The notes under the pieces are model-generated. The model had not been told where the DNA came from. It saw nothing but the letters and a program-made list of their open reading frames with translations, and ran no database searches. Positions 17,434 through 27,459 of a stretch of DNA of 64,000 bases are shown here, piece by piece. A program made the position numbers and the translations under genes. Numbering within the stretch: the stretch's first letter is position 1; every line of letters begins with the position of its first letter. The stretch is from Patulibacter americanus DSM 16676 (GTDB lineage: Bacteria > Actinomycetota > Thermoleophilia > Solirubrobacterales > Solirubrobacteraceae): assembly GCF_000420025.1 (NCBI RefSeq), contig NZ_ATUD01000002.1, positions 1 to 64,000 of the forward strand. The letters are read 5' to 3'.

Positions 17434-20400
17434 TCAGCCGGCGGGTGCGGCGTCCGGTGTCGGCACGTCGCCGGTGGCCGGCGCGCCGTCGGCCTGGACG
17501 CCCTCGGTCTGCTCGTCGACCTCGGACTCGAGGAAGTCGGCCTCGATCCGCGTGGCGTCGCGCTTGGTGCCGCGGATGATGTCGTCCGGGGCGCCGTTCT
17601 CGAGGAACCGGCCGTTGCGCATGCCGTAGTACACGGCCTGCGGGTGGTGCAGGACCATCGCCAGCGTCGACTGCTCCGGCGTGGGGGAGTAGCCGTCGGT
17701 CAGGTCCATCCCGATCTGCCCGATGTCGAGGAGGTCGCGGACCTTCTCGTGCTCGGACTGGTCGGGCACCGCCGGGTAGCCCCAGGACAGGCGGCGGCCC
17801 TGCGTCTCGGGGATGCCGAACCAGCCGCGGACCTTCCAGTGCAGCCACTCCGACAGGCCCTCGGCCGTCTGCACGCCCAGGCCGTGGACGAAGAGCTGCT
17901 CGGCGTACTCGCCCTCCTGCTCGAGCTTGGCCATCAGCTCGGTGACCTCGTCGCCGACCGTCAGCGCCTGCACGGCGACGACGTCGAGCTCCTCGGGGGG
18001 CCCGACGGTGCCGTCGTCCTGCTTCACGCCCGGGCGGAAGAAGTCGGCCGTGCACATGCGCGCGCCCTTCTGCTGGCGCGGCGAGACGAAGCGGTTGATC
18101 TCCGTCTTGCGGTCCTCCGGATCGAGCACCACGACGTCGTTGCCGTCGGCGTAGCACGGGAAGAAGCCGATCAGCGCCCGCGGGTGCAGGTAGTCGGCCT
18201 CGGCCCACATGCGCTCGAGCTTGGGACGGAAGCCCTCGCCGGCGTCCGGGTCGGTCGGGTCGCCCTCGATGAGCTTGCGCCAGGCCTCGCCCTTGATGCC
18301 GCGCCCACCCCAGTGGAGCTTGAACAGCACGTGGGTGTCGAGGTGGTGGTAGAGCTCGTCCTTGTCCACCGGGATCTCGCGCACGCCCCAGAACGGGGGC
18401 TCGGGGACGGGCGCGTCGGTGGCGACGGGGGAGCGGACGGAGGAGTCGTCCAGCGGCGGCAGGTCCTCCTCGACCTTCGCCTGGTTGCGCAGGTCGATCG
18501 CGCCCTGCTTGATCTCCTCGATCATCTCGGGCAGCTCGCCCTTGTCGATCATGCGGTCCATGACGCCGAGGCCCTCGAAGGCGTCCTTGCAGTAGAAGAC
18601 GCCGCCCTCGTAGGTCGTGTCGTCGTCGAACCCGTTGGGGTGCAGCGCGCGGTACGAGAAGTTGCGGTTGATCGCGGCGCCGCCCAGGAGGACGGGGTAC
18701 TTCAGGCCCTCGCGGTGCAGCTCCTGCACGGCCAGCGGCATCTGCTTCGACGTCGAGACGAGCAGGGCGGAGAGGCCGATCGCCGTGGCGTCGTGCTCCT
18801 TCGCGGCCTCGAGGATCGTGCCGACCGGGACCTGCTTGCCCAGGTCGATCACGGTGTAGCCGTTGTTGGAGAGGATCGTGTTGACGAGCGACTTGCCGAT
18901 GTCGTGCACGTCGCCGAAGACCGTCGCCAGGACGACGGTGCCCTTGGTGTAGTCCGCGGTGCGCTCGAGGTAGTTCTCGAGCTGGGCCACGGCCTTCTTC
19001 ATGACCTCGGCCGACTGCAGGACGAAGGGCAGGATGAGCTCGCCGGCGCCGAACTTGTCGCCGACCTCCTTCATCGCCGGCAGCAGCACGTCGTTCAGCG
19101 TCGGCACGGCGCCGAGCTTCTCGACGGCGCGGTCGATGTCGGCCTCGACGCCCTGCTTCTTGCGCTTGAGGATGCGGAAGTGCAGCGCGTCCTCCGGCTC
19201 CATCTCGGCCGTCGGATCGGCCTTCTCCTCGGCCTCCGCGCCCGGGCCCTTGGACTCGAAGTGCTGGATGAAGTGCTCGAGCGCGTCCTCGCTCTTGTTC
19301 CAGACGAGGTTCTCCGCGAGCTCGCGCTCCTTCGGGTCGATCTCGCCCATCGGGATGATGTGCGCCGGGTTGACCATCGCCAGGTCCAGCCCGGCCTCCA
19401 CGCAGTGGTAGAGGAAGACCGAGTTCAGGACCGACCGCGCGGCCAGGCCGACGCCGAAGGAGACGTTCGAGACGCCGAGCGACGTCTTCACGCCCGGGAG
19501 GCGGTCGCCGATCTGGCGGATCGCCTCGATCGTCTGCACCGCGGAGTCGCGCCACTCCTCGTCGCCCGTGGTCAGGGTGAAGGTGAGCAGGTCGAAGATC
19601 AGGGCCTCGGGCTCGAGACCGTGCTCGTCGACGGCGATCTTGTGGATGCGCTCGGCGATCTCGAGCTTGCGCTCGACGGTCTTGCCCATCCCGATCTCGT
19701 CGATGGTCAGCGCGATGACCGCGGCGCCGTGCTCGAGCGCCATGGGCACCACGAGGTCCATCTTGTCGCGGCCGGCCTCGAGGTTGACCGAGTTGACGAT
19801 CGCGCGGCCCGGGATCTGGTCGAGCGCGACCGAGATGACGTCGGGCTCGGTCGAGTCGATCTGGATCGGCGCGGGCTGCGTCAGCGAGATCTTCTTGACG
19901 ACCTGCCGCATCTGCTCGGCCTCGTCGGCGCGCTCCGTGAGCGCGACGCAGACGTCGAGGACGTGGGCGCCGCCCTCGACCTGGCCCTCGGCGATCGTGA
20001 CGAGCGAGTCGTAGTCGTCGGCGAGCAGCAGCTCCTTGGCCTTGCGGGAGCCCTGCGAGTTGACGCGCTCGCCGACGATCGTCGGGCGCGGGTGCTGCAC
20101 GAGGTCGGCGGCGCCGATCATCGAGGAGACCTGGATCGCGCGCTTGTCCTTCGAGTTCGCGCCGACATTGAAGGCGGTCGCGCCCGGGGCGGACTTCGCG
20201 ACGCGCTCGGCGATCGCGGAGATGTGCTCCGGCGTGGTGCCGCAGCAGCCGCCGACGATGGAGACGCCGAAGTCCTCGACGAACGTGCCCAGCGCGTCGG
20301 CGAGGGGCTGCGGCTTCTCCGGGAAGACGGTCTCGCCGTTGATGCCCTGCTGCGGGATGCCGGCGTTGGGGATGCAGTGGACCGGCACCGAGGCGTACTC

Positions 20401-21120
20401 GCCGAGGTAGCGGATCGCGTCGCGCATGTCCTCCGGGCCCGTCGAGCAGTTGAGCCCGATGACGTCGGCCTTCAGGGCCTCGAGCGTCGTGACGACGGAG
20501 GCGATGTCCGTGCCCAGGAGCATCTTGCCGCCGTTGGGCAGCAGCGAGACGGAGATCTGGAGCGGGACCTTGCGGCCCGTGGCCTTGAACGCCTCGCGGG
20601 CGCCGAAGATGGCGGCCTTGACCTCGAGGATGTCCTGCGCGGTCTCGATGATGAGCAGGTCGGCGCCGCCCTGGATCAGGCCACGGGACTGCTCCTCGAA
20701 GACCTTGACGAGGTCGCGGAACCTGATGTTGCCGAGCGTCGGGTCGTCCGAGCTGGGCAGGAAGCCCGTGGGGCCGATCGAGCCGGCGACGAAGCGGTCC
20801 GGGCCGGCGGCCTTGCGGGCGATCTCGGCCGCGCGGACGTTGATCTCGAGCGTGTGGTCCGCGAGGCCCCACTCCTCGAGCTTCAGGCGCGAGGCCTGGA
20901 AGGAGTCCGTCTCGAGCACCGTGGCGCCCGCGTCGAGCATCGTGGTGTGCAGCTCCTCGATGACGTCCGGGCGGTTGAGGACCAGGACCTCGTGCGCGCG
21001 GCCGGGAAGCTTGTAGTCGTCCTCGAGGGAGAGGTTCTTGTCCTCCAGCAGGGCACCCATCGATCCGTCGAAGACCACGACGTGATCGCGGACGGCTGCC
21101 AGGTAATCGCGCTCGGCCAT
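17434..21120 (-). CDS. metH: Cobalamin-dependent methionine synthase
   Basis: A full-length 1228-residue enzyme that moves a methyl group from methyltetrahydrofolate through cobalamin to homocysteine. Domains in order: homocysteine barrel (about 5-310) with zinc cysteines in GLNCSTGP and GGCCGTTP; pterin barrel (about 330-590) with ERVNSQGS; cobalamin cap (about 650-735); cobalamin-binding domain with DVHDIGK (about 739-745) and the GLSALLVSTS loop; and the SAM-binding activation domain (about 900-1200) with SWGYPAVPDQSEH. The family's usual GYPACPD is GYPAVPD here. TAGACT lies 6 nt before the ATG (leaderless), so no cobalamin riboswitch is present. A 34-nt palindrome covers the -35 region. 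Confidence 0.97.
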   Translation of the reverse strand: MAERDYLAAVRDHVVVFDGSMGALLEDKNLSLEDDYKLPGRAHEVLVLNRPDVIEELHTTMLDAGATVLETDSFQASRLKLEEWGLADHTLEINVRAAEIARKAAGPDRFVAGSIGPTGFLPSSDDPTLGNIRFRDLVKVFEEQSRGLIQGGADLLIIETAQDILEVKAAIFGAREAFKATGRKVPLQISVSLLPNGGKMLLGTDIASVVTTLEALKADVIGLNCSTGPEDMRDAIRYLGEYASVPVHCIPNAGIPQQGINGETVFPEKPQPLADALGTFVEDFGVSIVGGCCGTTPEHISAIAERVAKSAPGATAFNVGANSKDKRAIQVSSMIGAADLVQHPRPTIVGERVNSQGSRKAKELLLADDYDSLVTIAEGQVEGGAHVLDVCVALTERADEAEQMRQVVKKISLTQPAPIQIDSTEPDVISVALDQIPGRAIVNSVNLEAGRDKMDLVVPMALEHGAAVIALTIDEIGMGKTVERKLEIAERIHKIAVDEHGLEPEALIFDLLTFTLTTGDEEWRDSAVQTIEAIRQIGDRLPGVKTSLGVSNVSFGVGLAARSVLNSVFLYHCVEAGLDLAMVNPAHIIPMGEIDPKERELAENLVWNKSEDALEHFIQHFESKGPGAEAEEKADPTAEMEPEDALHFRILKRKKQGVEADIDRAVEKLGAVPTLNDVLLPAMKEVGDKFGAGELILPFVLQSAEVMKKAVAQLENYLERTADYTKGTVVLATVFGDVHDIGKSLVNTILSNNGYTVIDLGKQVPVGTILEAAKEHDATAIGLSALLVSTSKQMPLAVQELHREGLKYPVLLGGAAINRNFSYRALHPNGFDDDTTYEGGVFYCKDAFEGLGVMDRMIDKGELPEMIEEIKQGAIDLRNQAKVEEDLPPLDDSSVRSPVATDAPVPEPPFWGVREIPVDKDELYHHLDTHVLFKLHWGGRGIKGEAWRKLIEGDPTDPDAGEGFRPKLERMWAEADYLHPRALIGFFPCYADGNDVVVLDPEDRKTEINRFVSPRQQKGARMCTADFFRPGVKQDDGTVGPPEELDVVAVQALTVGDEVTELMAKLEQEGEYAEQLFVHGLGVQTAEGLSEWLHWKVRGWFGIPETQGRRLSWGYPAVPDQSEHEKVRDLLDIGQIGMDLTDGYSPTPEQSTLAMVLHHPQAVYYGMRNGRFLENGAPDDIIRGTKRDATRIEADFLESEVDEQTEGVQADGAPATGDVPTPDAAPAG

Positions 21121-21142
21121 GCAGGCAGTCTACCGAAGGCGC

Positions 21143-21176
21143 GGCCAACCTTGCCACAGCTGTGTCAAGGTTGGCC
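21143..21176 (-). promoter_or_regulatory. 34-nt near-perfect palindrome in the metH promoter
   Basis: Arms GGCCAACCTTG and CAAGGTTGGCC flank a CACAGCTGTG core; only one symmetric base pair mismatches over 34 nt. With the start site predicted at about 21120 (-10 TAGACT, 21127-21132), it is centred near -39, over the -35 region. This is where a repressor would act. A symmetric terminator for an upstream leftward transcript is less likely because the neighbouring gene's stop lies 80 nt away. Confidence 0.65.
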
Positions 21177-21252
21177 GATCCGGGCGTCGGAAGCGGCGCG
21201 CGGGCCCGACCCCGCGGGCGAGGGACGACGCGGTGAGAGCACCTCGCGGCCC

Positions 21253-22203
21253 CTACGGCAGCTCCCCCGCCACGAGGTTCTCCGGTCGCTCACCGCGCGC
21301 GAACGCCGCGACCTGCGCGGCCGCCACGGCCCACTGGCGAGCCTGCCATCCGCGCACGTCGCCGCCCACATGGGGCGTGATCAGCAGGCCCGGCGCCGTC
21401 CACAGCGGGTGGTCCTCCGGGAGCGGCTCGGGGTCCGTCACGTCGAGCGCTGCCCGCAGCCGTCCGGCGTGCAGCTCGCGGAGCAGGGCGTCCGTGTCCA
21501 CGAGCGGCCCGCGCCCCGCGTTCACCAGTACCGCTCCGTCCTTCATGCGCCCGAGGAACGCGGCGTCGACCGTGCCACGAGTCGCTTCCGTCAACGGGAG
21601 CACGACGACGACCGCGTCCTGCTGCGGCAGCAGCGCGGGCACGTCCTCCATGGTCACGACGCCGTCCCGGGCGGTGCGGCCGACGAGGGTCGCGGTGGCC
21701 CCGAACGGGGCGACCATCGCGCCGACGTGCGCCCCGAGGTCGCCCGCCCCCAGGACGAGCACGCGCGCGCCCGCGAGGGACCCGGTGTCCTGCGGCTCCC
21801 ACGACCGCCGCGCCTGCGCGTCGGCGAACGCGGGCAGCTCGCGGAGCGTCGCCAGCAGCAGGGCGACGGCGAGCTCCGCGGTCGCCCGCCCGTGGGCGCC
21901 CCGAGCGTTGCTGATCGCGACGCCGTCGGGCACGCGGCCGTCCCACGGGTCGAAGCCCGCGCTCAGGTTCTGCACGAGCCGCAGCTGCGGGAGCCGCCGC
22001 AGCAGCGGCAGCGTCGTCTCCGCGTGCGGGTTGTCGACCACGACGACGGTGGCAGCGTCGGCGCCGCCCGGCAGCGAGGAGCCGCGCGGGTCGTACGCGA
22101 GCGCGCGCACGCCGGGCACGTCGGCCAGGGCGTCGAGCCCGGCGGGCTCCGGCACCAGGACGAGGGTGACGTCGGAGTCGCCGGTGGGGGAGGGCGGGGT
22201 CAT
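21253..22203 (-). CDS. D-isomer-specific 2-hydroxyacid dehydrogenase
   Basis: A 316-residue NAD-dependent dehydrogenase. The nucleotide motif is VLVLGAGDLGAHVG, the substrate Arg sits in LVNAGRGPLVDT, and the catalytic His in LITPHVGG; DVTDPEPLPEDHPLW is also typical. Unlike many members, the loop after His reads GDVRGWQARQ. This resembles the shorter phosphoglycerate/glyoxylate-reductase-like branch, but the substrate is not certain. The start is the ATG at 22201-22203. Confidence 0.88.
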   Translation of the reverse strand: MTPPSPTGDSDVTLVLVPEPAGLDALADVPGVRALAYDPRGSSLPGGADAATVVVVDNPHAETTLPLLRRLPQLRLVQNLSAGFDPWDGRVPDGVAISNARGAHGRATAELAVALLLATLRELPAFADAQARRSWEPQDTGSLAGARVLVLGAGDLGAHVGAMVAPFGATATLVGRTARDGVVTMEDVPALLPQQDAVVVVLPLTEATRGTVDAAFLGRMKDGAVLVNAGRGPLVDTDALLRELHAGRLRAALDVTDPEPLPEDHPLWTAPGLLITPHVGGDVRGWQARQWAVAAAQVAAFARGERPENLVAGELP

Positions 22204-22312
22204 GGCCCCCACGCTAGGCGACCGCGCCGCGCGGCCCGGGTGAGCCCCGGACGCGCCCGGTCGTCCGCCCCGTCCGCCCGGTGTCGTCGGCACGCCGTGC
22301 GAGGGTGGGGGC

Positions 22313-22765
22313 ATGCCCGCACGCCCCACGCTCTGGACGGTCGGCTACGAGCGCCTGCCGCCCGACGCGCTCGTCGCGACGCTGCAGGAGGCGGGGGTGC
22401 AGCGCCTGATCGACGTGCGCTTCCGCCCGCAGTCCCGCCGCGCCGGGATGTCGAAGACGAAGCTCGGCCTGCTGCTCGGCGAGCACCGGATCGCGTACGA
22501 GCACCGCCGCGCGCTCGGCACGCCGCCCGACATCCGCTCGGACTACAAGCACGGCCGGGTCGCGGCGGGCCACGAGCGCTTCGAGCACTACGTGGAGGAG
22601 GAGCACCACGCCGCGCTCGACGAGCTCGCCGCGGAGCTCGTGGCCGACGACGCGGCTCGGACCGTCCTCATGTGCCTCGAGGACGACGCGAAGGAGTGCC
22701 ACCGCCACGTCCTCGCGCAGCGGCTCGGCGACCGGATCCCGGGGCTCCGCGTGTTGGATCTCTGA
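22313..22765 (+). CDS. DUF488 family protein
   Basis: A 150-residue protein matching DUF488: WTVGYERLPPDALVATLQ, RLIDVRFRPQSRR, and the C-terminal LMCLEDDAKECHRHVLA with the conserved Cys-His-Arg. The family is widespread and of unknown function, and the conserved Cys suggests an enzymatic or metal site. It is divergent from the dehydrogenase gene. A hairpin terminator lies about 130 nt downstream at 22896. Confidence 0.85.
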   Translation: MPARPTLWTVGYERLPPDALVATLQEAGVQRLIDVRFRPQSRRAGMSKTKLGLLLGEHRIAYEHRRALGTPPDIRSDYKHGRVAAGHERFEHYVEEEHHAALDELAAELVADDAARTVLMCLEDDAKECHRHVLAQRLGDRIPGLRVLDL

Positions 22766-22895
22766 GGGACGAGGGAGCCGCGTCAGGGCGACGTCGGGGC
22801 CCGGCCGCCGCGTCCGGCGACGTGGCTCTGCCGGCCGGCCCGCCCCTGTTCGCCGACGCGACGCCTCAGGGCCGTCCGTAGCCGGCCCGCAACGA

Positions 22896-22922
22896 CGGAG
22901 GCCCCGCGTCGCGGGGCCTCCG
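22896..22922. terminator. Terminator between DUF488 gene and glnN
   Basis: GGAGGCCCCGC and its complement form an 11-bp or longer GC-rich stem between convergent genes. The 22766-22959 gap holds nothing else I could identify. Confidence 0.7.
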
Positions 22923-22959
22923 GGTCCTGCTGGGCTCGCCCGCCGGGGCGGACGGGGCG

Positions 22960-25107
22960 CTACTTGATGAAGAGCATCTCGGAGTAGAGCGGCAGGGGCC
23001 ACAGCTCGTCCGCGACGACCTTCTCGAGGCGGTCGGCGACGCGCCGGACCTCGTTCATCGCCGGGATGACCTGGTCGCGCTGGAACAGGATGTGGTTCAT
23101 GTCGTTGAGTTCACCCTCCTTGCGGTTGAGCTCCTCCAGCTTCAGGATCGAGGCGTAGAGCTCCTCCGTCAGGCCGCGGACCTCCGCGGTCGGGGCCTCC
23201 AGGCCGGCCTCGTCGAAGCGCTTGATCTGCGCCGTCGCGGCGGGCAGGATCAGCGTCCGCGCCATCTGGGCCGCGGTCTCCGCCTCGATGTTGAGCTTCA
23301 CGCCGTACTGCTCGACGAGGACCTCGAAGCGGGCCTCCATCTCGCGCTCCGACAGGACCTCGTACTTCTCGAACAGCGCGATCGCGTCGGGCGTGACGAG
23401 CTCGGGCAGCGCGTCCGGGGTGGTGCGGTGGTTGAGCAGGCCGCGACGGGCCGCCTCCTCCTGCCACTCGTCGGCGTAGCCGTCGCCGCCGAAGACGATC
23501 CGCTTGTTCGCGGTGTACGTCTCGGCCGTGACCTCGGTGACCGCCGCGGCGAGCTCCGTGCCGGACTCGATCTTCTTCTCGAGCTCGTCGGCGAGCTCGT
23601 CGATGGCCTCGGCCGTGATCGTGTTCAGCACGGTGTTCGTGAGGCCGAGCGACTGGGACGAACCCAGCGCGCGGAACTCGAACTTGTTGCCCGTGAAGGC
23701 GAACGGCGAGGTGCGGTTGCGATCGCCGCCGTGGCGGGGCAGCGGGGGCAGGACCGGGGTGCCCATGCCGAGGAACGAGCCGGGCGCGGACGGGTCGCCC
23801 TCGCCGGCCTCGATGGCCTCGAAGACGGCCTCGAGCTCGGAGCCCAGGAAGATCGAGATGATCGCCGGCGGGGCCTCGTTGGCGCCCAGGCGGTGGTCCT
23901 GGCCGACGTTCGCCGCCGTCGCGCGCAGCAGGCCCTGGTGCTTGTTGACGGCCTTGATGACGGCCGAGCAGTAGAACAGGAAGACGAGGTTGCTGTGCGG
24001 CGTGTCGCCCGGGTCCAGCAGGTTGCCGCCCAGGTCCGTGCCCATGGACCAGTTGTTGTGCTTGCCCGAGCCGTTGACGCCGGCGAAGGGCTTCTCGTGC
24101 AGCAGGCAGATCAGGCCGTAGTGGGGCGCGGTCTGCTCCATCACCTGCATGACGAGGTGCTGGTGGTCCGCGGCGACGTTCGAGGTCTCGAACAGCGGCG
24201 CGAGCTCGTACTGGCCCGGGGCGACCTCGTTGTGGCGGGTCTTGACCGGCACGCCGAGGCGCTGGAGCTGGCGCTCCGTGTCCATCATGTACGCGAGGAC
24301 GCGCTCCGGGATCGACCCGAAGTAGTGGTCGTCGAGCTCGTGGCCCTTCGGCGGCTGCGCACCGAACAGCGTGCGGCCCGTGATCTGCAGGTCGGGACGC
24401 TCGTAGTAGTACTGCTCGTCGATCAGGAAGTACTCCTGCTCGGCACCGATCGTCGTGAAGACGCGCTGCGGGTCCGTGTCGCCCAGCAGGCGCAGGGCGC
24501 GAACGGCGGAGCGCGAGAGCACGTCCATCGAGCGCAGCAGCGGGATCTTCGTGTCGAGCGCCTCGCCCGTCCACGACGTGAACGCCGTCGGGATGCAGAG
24601 CAGCGCGCCGTTGGGGTTCGTGAGGATGAACGCCGGCGACGTCGGGTCCCACGCGGTGTAGCCGCGGGCCTCGAACGTCGCGCGGATCCCGCCGGACGGG
24701 AAGGAGGACGCGTCGGGCTCGCCCTGGATGAGCTCCTTGCCGGAGAACTCGGCGATCGCGCCGCCGTCACCGGTGGGGCCGAAGAACGAGTCGTGCTTCT
24801 CGGCCGTGGAACCCGTGAGCGGCTGGAACCAGTGGGTGTAGTGGCTCGCGCCCTTCTCGAGCGCCCAGTCGCGCATCGCGGAGGCGACGGCGTCGGCGAG
24901 GGTCACGTCGAGGGCCTCGCCGCGCTCGAGCGTGCGCTGCAGGCGCTTGTAGACGTCCTTCGGGAGCCGCTGACGCTGGACCGCCGGGCTGAACGCGTCC
25001 ACCCCGAAGATCTGGTTCTGCGGGCGGGTGAGGTCGTCGATGCCGAACGCGACGTCATCGGCGTTCCAGCGGGCGGCGGAGACGTTCCTCTGGCGGGGAT
25101 GGGTCAT
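22960..25107 (-). CDS. glnN: Glutamine synthetase type III
   Basis: A 715-residue enzyme that makes glutamine from glutamate, ammonia and ATP. The size (about 720) and signatures are those of type III (GlnN): N-terminal [19 protein letters not shown]/metal motifs in [11 protein letters not shown] and [28 protein letters not shown], and [16 protein letters not shown]. Type III enzymes are not controlled by adenylylation. It is divergent from amt-glnK, so one intergenic region serves all the ammonium genes. TACTGT on the minus strand (about 25189-25194) is a plausible -10. The start is the ATG at 25105-25107. Confidence 0.95.
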   Translation of the reverse strand: MTHPRQRNVSAARWNADDVAFGIDDLTRPQNQIFGVDAFSPAVQRQRLPKDVYKRLQRTLERGEALDVTLADAVASAMRDWALEKGASHYTHWFQPLTGSTAEKHDSFFGPTGDGGAIAEFSGKELIQGEPDASSFPSGGIRATFEARGYTAWDPTSPAFILTNPNGALLCIPTAFTSWTGEALDTKIPLLRSMDVLSRSAVRALRLLGDTDPQRVFTTIGAEQEYFLIDEQYYYERPDLQITGRTLFGAQPPKGHELDDHYFGSIPERVLAYMMDTERQLQRLGVPVKTRHNEVAPGQYELAPLFETSNVAADHQHLVMQVMEQTAPHYGLICLLHEKPFAGVNGSGKHNNWSMGTDLGGNLLDPGDTPHSNLVFLFYCSAVIKAVNKHQGLLRATAANVGQDHRLGANEAPPAIISIFLGSELEAVFEAIEAGEGDPSAPGSFLGMGTPVLPPLPRHGGDRNRTSPFAFTGNKFEFRALGSSQSLGLTNTVLNTITAEAIDELADELEKKIESGTELAAAVTEVTAETYTANKRIVFGGDGYADEWQEEAARRGLLNHRTTPDALPELVTPDAIALFEKYEVLSEREMEARFEVLVEQYGVKLNIEAETAAQMARTLILPAATAQIKRFDEAGLEAPTAEVRGLTEELYASILKLEELNRKEGELNDMNHILFQRDQVIPAMNEVRRVADRLEKVVADELWPLPLYSEMLFIK

Positions 25108-25372
25108 GGGCTGCAGGTGCTCCTCGGGGTCGGTGACCGGCCATCGCGCGGGAGATTGCGGCCCAGCGCGAGGGGACCAGCGATGACAGTAGGTCCGACT
25201 TGGGGTGGCAGACCTTATCCCGATGTCCAAGGGGGCGGTTCGTCCGCTCGACACGAGGGATGCCCCCCGCCGATGTGGAGCATCTGTACATCGCGGCTTT
25301 CGCCAACCGTCCAGCGATCCACCCGCCGGCGACCGGGAGCCTCTGTGCTGTCCGCTCAAGGAGGAACCCCGC
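25108..25372. promoter_or_regulatory. Divergent nitrogen-control region between glnN and amt
   Basis: The 265-nt region separates glnN and amt. I see a plausible minus-strand -10 (TACTGT) and a strong ribosome site AAGGAGGAA (25358-25366) for amt. I do not see a convincing GlnR box, so the regulator is unknown. Confidence 0.45.
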
Positions 25373-27001
25373 ATGTCCCTGACGCTTCGCAGGGCCGGCG
25401 CGCAAGACGCTGCCGGCGCACCCCAGCACTCATCCGCACCCATCGCACGGCCCGCCGCTCGGTGGACCATGCCGTCCCGCAAGAAGCTCAGCATCGCTGC
25501 GCTGATCGCGATCGTCACGTCGGCGATCGCCGCGCCGACGATGTCCATGGCGATCTACGCGCCGGAGGCCTACGACGGCAACACCGGCAACGAGCCCGGG
25601 CAGATCGGCGGGGACCTCCTCCGCATCGCCAACGAGCTCAACGCCGTCTGGCTCATCCTCGGCGCCTGCCTCGTCTTCTTCATGCAGGTCGGGTTCCTCG
25701 GCCTCGAGGTCGGCTTCTCGCGCGGCAAGAACGTCGCCTCCGGCATCGCGAAGATCTTCGTGAACATCGCGATCGCCGCGATCGTCTGGTGGGCCATCGG
25801 CTACGCCGTCGCGTTCGGCGAGGGCGGCACGAAGCTCATCGGCGGCGGCAGCGACGCCTTCTACAAGATGTCCTGGGACGCCGGCGCCCCCACGGCAACC
25901 GGCGGCGCGGACGGCTTCGCGTTCTTCTTCTTCCAGTTCACCTTCGCGGCCGTCGCGCTGGCGATCGTCTGGGGCTCGACGCTCGAGCGGATCAAGTTCA
26001 TCGCCTACCCGATCTTCGGCATCGTCTTCATCGCCGTGATCTACCCGCTCGTCGCCCACGCGACGTGGTCGGGCATGGGCCTCTTCGGCGGCGAGAAGGG
26101 CATCACCGTCGGCGACGCCGCGGGCGCCCTCGACTACGCCGGCTCCGGCGTCGTGCACCTCACGGGCGCCACGGCGGCCCTCGCTGCCGCGATCGTCCTC
26201 GGGCCGCGCCTGGGCAAGTACGACGCGAACGGCAAGCCCCGCGCCATCCCGGGCCACTCCATGCCGATCTTCGGCATCGGCGTCATCGTCCTGTGGCTCG
26301 GCTGGTTCGGCTTCAACGGTGTCTCGTCGCTCAACACGGACGGCGGCTTCTTCGCCCACGTCATCGCGGTCACGAACCTTTCCGCCGCGGCGGGCGTCGT
26401 CGGCGCCGGCCTCATGATGTGGCTCAAGACGAAGCAGTTCGATGTCGGCATGCTCGGCAACGGCGCGATCGCCGGCCTCGTGGCCATCACGGCGCCCGCG
26501 GGCTACGTCGAGATGTGGGCGGCGCCGATCATCGGCTTCGTCGGTGGCCTGATCGTCGTCTTCGGCATCATCGCGATCGACCGCATGGGCATCGACGACC
26601 CGGTCGGCGCCACCTCCGCGCACGGCCTGGCCGGCATCTGGGGCACGCTCGCCGTCGGCCTGTTCCTGTCGCCCGAGCTCTCGAAGTACAACGACCTGGG
26701 CGGGAACCCGAACGGTGGCCTCTTCACCGGTGGCGGCTTCGACCAGCTCATCGTGCAGGCGATCGTGGTGGTCATCACCTTCGTCTTCGTGTTCGCCGCC
26801 TCGTACCTCGTCTTCTGGCTCATCAAGAAGACGATCGGCCTGCGGGTCAGCGCCGAGGAGGAGCGTGCCGGCCTCGACATCTCCGAGCACGGCATGTATG
26901 GCTACCCTGAGCAGTTCATCCCCGAGGCCGAGCTCGTGGGCGCGCAGCACGCCGCCTCCCCGTCGGTCGGTCCGGCCCCCCGCACGGAGATCCCCGCATG
27001 A
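25373..27001 (+). CDS. amt: Ammonium transporter (Amt/MEP/Rh family)
   Basis: A 542-residue channel with 11-12 membrane helices; an N-terminal extension of about 35 residues precedes the first helix ([20 protein letters not shown]). Family signatures include [53 protein letters not shown] and [17 protein letters not shown]. The C-terminal GMYGYPEQF tail is the region that contacts PII proteins. A strong AAGGAGG site precedes the ATG. An in-frame ATG at 25469 would give a form without the extension. The stop overlaps glnK (ATGA). Confidence 0.95.
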   Translation: MSLTLRRAGAQDAAGAPQHSSAPIARPAARWTMPSRKKLSIAALIAIVTSAIAAPTMSMAIYAPEAYDGNTGNEPGQIGGDLLRIANELNAVWLILGACLVFFMQVGFLGLEVGFSRGKNVASGIAKIFVNIAIAAIVWWAIGYAVAFGEGGTKLIGGGSDAFYKMSWDAGAPTATGGADGFAFFFFQFTFAAVALAIVWGSTLERIKFIAYPIFGIVFIAVIYPLVAHATWSGMGLFGGEKGITVGDAAGALDYAGSGVVHLTGATAALAAAIVLGPRLGKYDANGKPRAIPGHSMPIFGIGVIVLWLGWFGFNGVSSLNTDGGFFAHVIAVTNLSAAAGVVGAGLMMWLKTKQFDVGMLGNGAIAGLVAITAPAGYVEMWAAPIIGFVGGLIVVFGIIAIDRMGIDDPVGATSAHGLAGIWGTLAVGLFLSPELSKYNDLGGNPNGGLFTGGGFDQLIVQAIVVVITFVFVFAASYLVFWLIKKTIGLRVSAEEERAGLDISEHGMYGYPEQFIPEAELVGAQHAASPSVGPAPRTEIPA

Positions 27002-27369
27002 AGATGGTCGTCGCATATGTCCGCCACGAGGCCTTCGAGCCCATCCGGGGTGAGCTCCTGGATCTCGGCTTCCCGAGCCTGTCCGTGAGCGAGGTCAAGG
27101 GCTCCGGCCGCCAGAAGGGCATCACGGAGCGCTACCGCGGCGCCGAGCTGACGAACTACCTGCGCCCGAAGCTCAAGATCGAGTGCGTGGTGGACGACGG
27201 CGACGTGCAGACCATCGTCGACTCGATCCTCAAGCACGCCCGCACCGGCGCGGTGGGCGACGGCAAGGTGTTCATCGTCCCCGTCGAGGAGTCGTACCGG
27301 ATCCGTACGGGCGAGGCCGGCAGCGAGACGCTGCAGGCCCACTCGGCCCAGGACATGCCGCCGAAGTGA
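26998..27369 (+). CDS. glnK: PII nitrogen regulatory protein (GlnK-like) lacking Tyr51
   Basis: A 123-residue PII protein: VKGSGRQKGITERYRGAEL, B-loop HARTGAVGDGKVF and C-loop RIRTGEAGS are intact, so ATP/2-oxoglutarate binding is expected. By alignment with GlnB, residue 51, the tyrosine modified by uridylylation or adenylylation, is Leu (YRGAELTNYL). The C-terminus has a 10-residue extension. Translational coupling to amt shows that it gates the channel. Control is therefore likely by ligand binding alone, not by covalent modification. Confidence 0.93.
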   Translation: MKMVVAYVRHEAFEPIRGELLDLGFPSLSVSEVKGSGRQKGITERYRGAELTNYLRPKLKIECVVDDGDVQTIVDSILKHARTGAVGDGKVFIVPVEESYRIRTGEAGSETLQAHSAQDMPPK

Positions 27370-27376
27370 TCGGCAG

Positions 27377-27399
27377 GGCGGCGGGTTCGGCCCGCCGCC
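27377..27399 (+). terminator. Terminator after glnK
   Basis: GGCGGCGGG-TTCGG-CCCGCCGCC forms a 9-bp stem with a stable TTCGG loop 8 nt after the glnK stop. Confidence 0.7.
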
Positions 27400-27459
27400 A
27401 CCGTGGTTTCCTCGGGCGTCGCCAGCAGCTGGCGGCGCCCGTCCGCGTTCTCGGGCGGC

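Noticed and set aside
21121-21252. Cobalamin riboswitch upstream of metH
   Set aside because: The leader is absent (box to start codon 6 nt) and no B12 box is present; only a palindrome is seen.
17317-22881. An unbroken plus-strand frame of more than 1800 codons
   Set aside because: It runs antisense through metH and the dehydrogenase gene. Low stop frequency in GC-rich DNA explains it, and the translation is low-complexity Arg/Asp/Val-type shadow sequence without domains.
23092-26910. A plus-strand frame of about 1270 codons across glnN and amt
   Set aside because: It is antisense to the well-identified glnN and then out of frame in amt.
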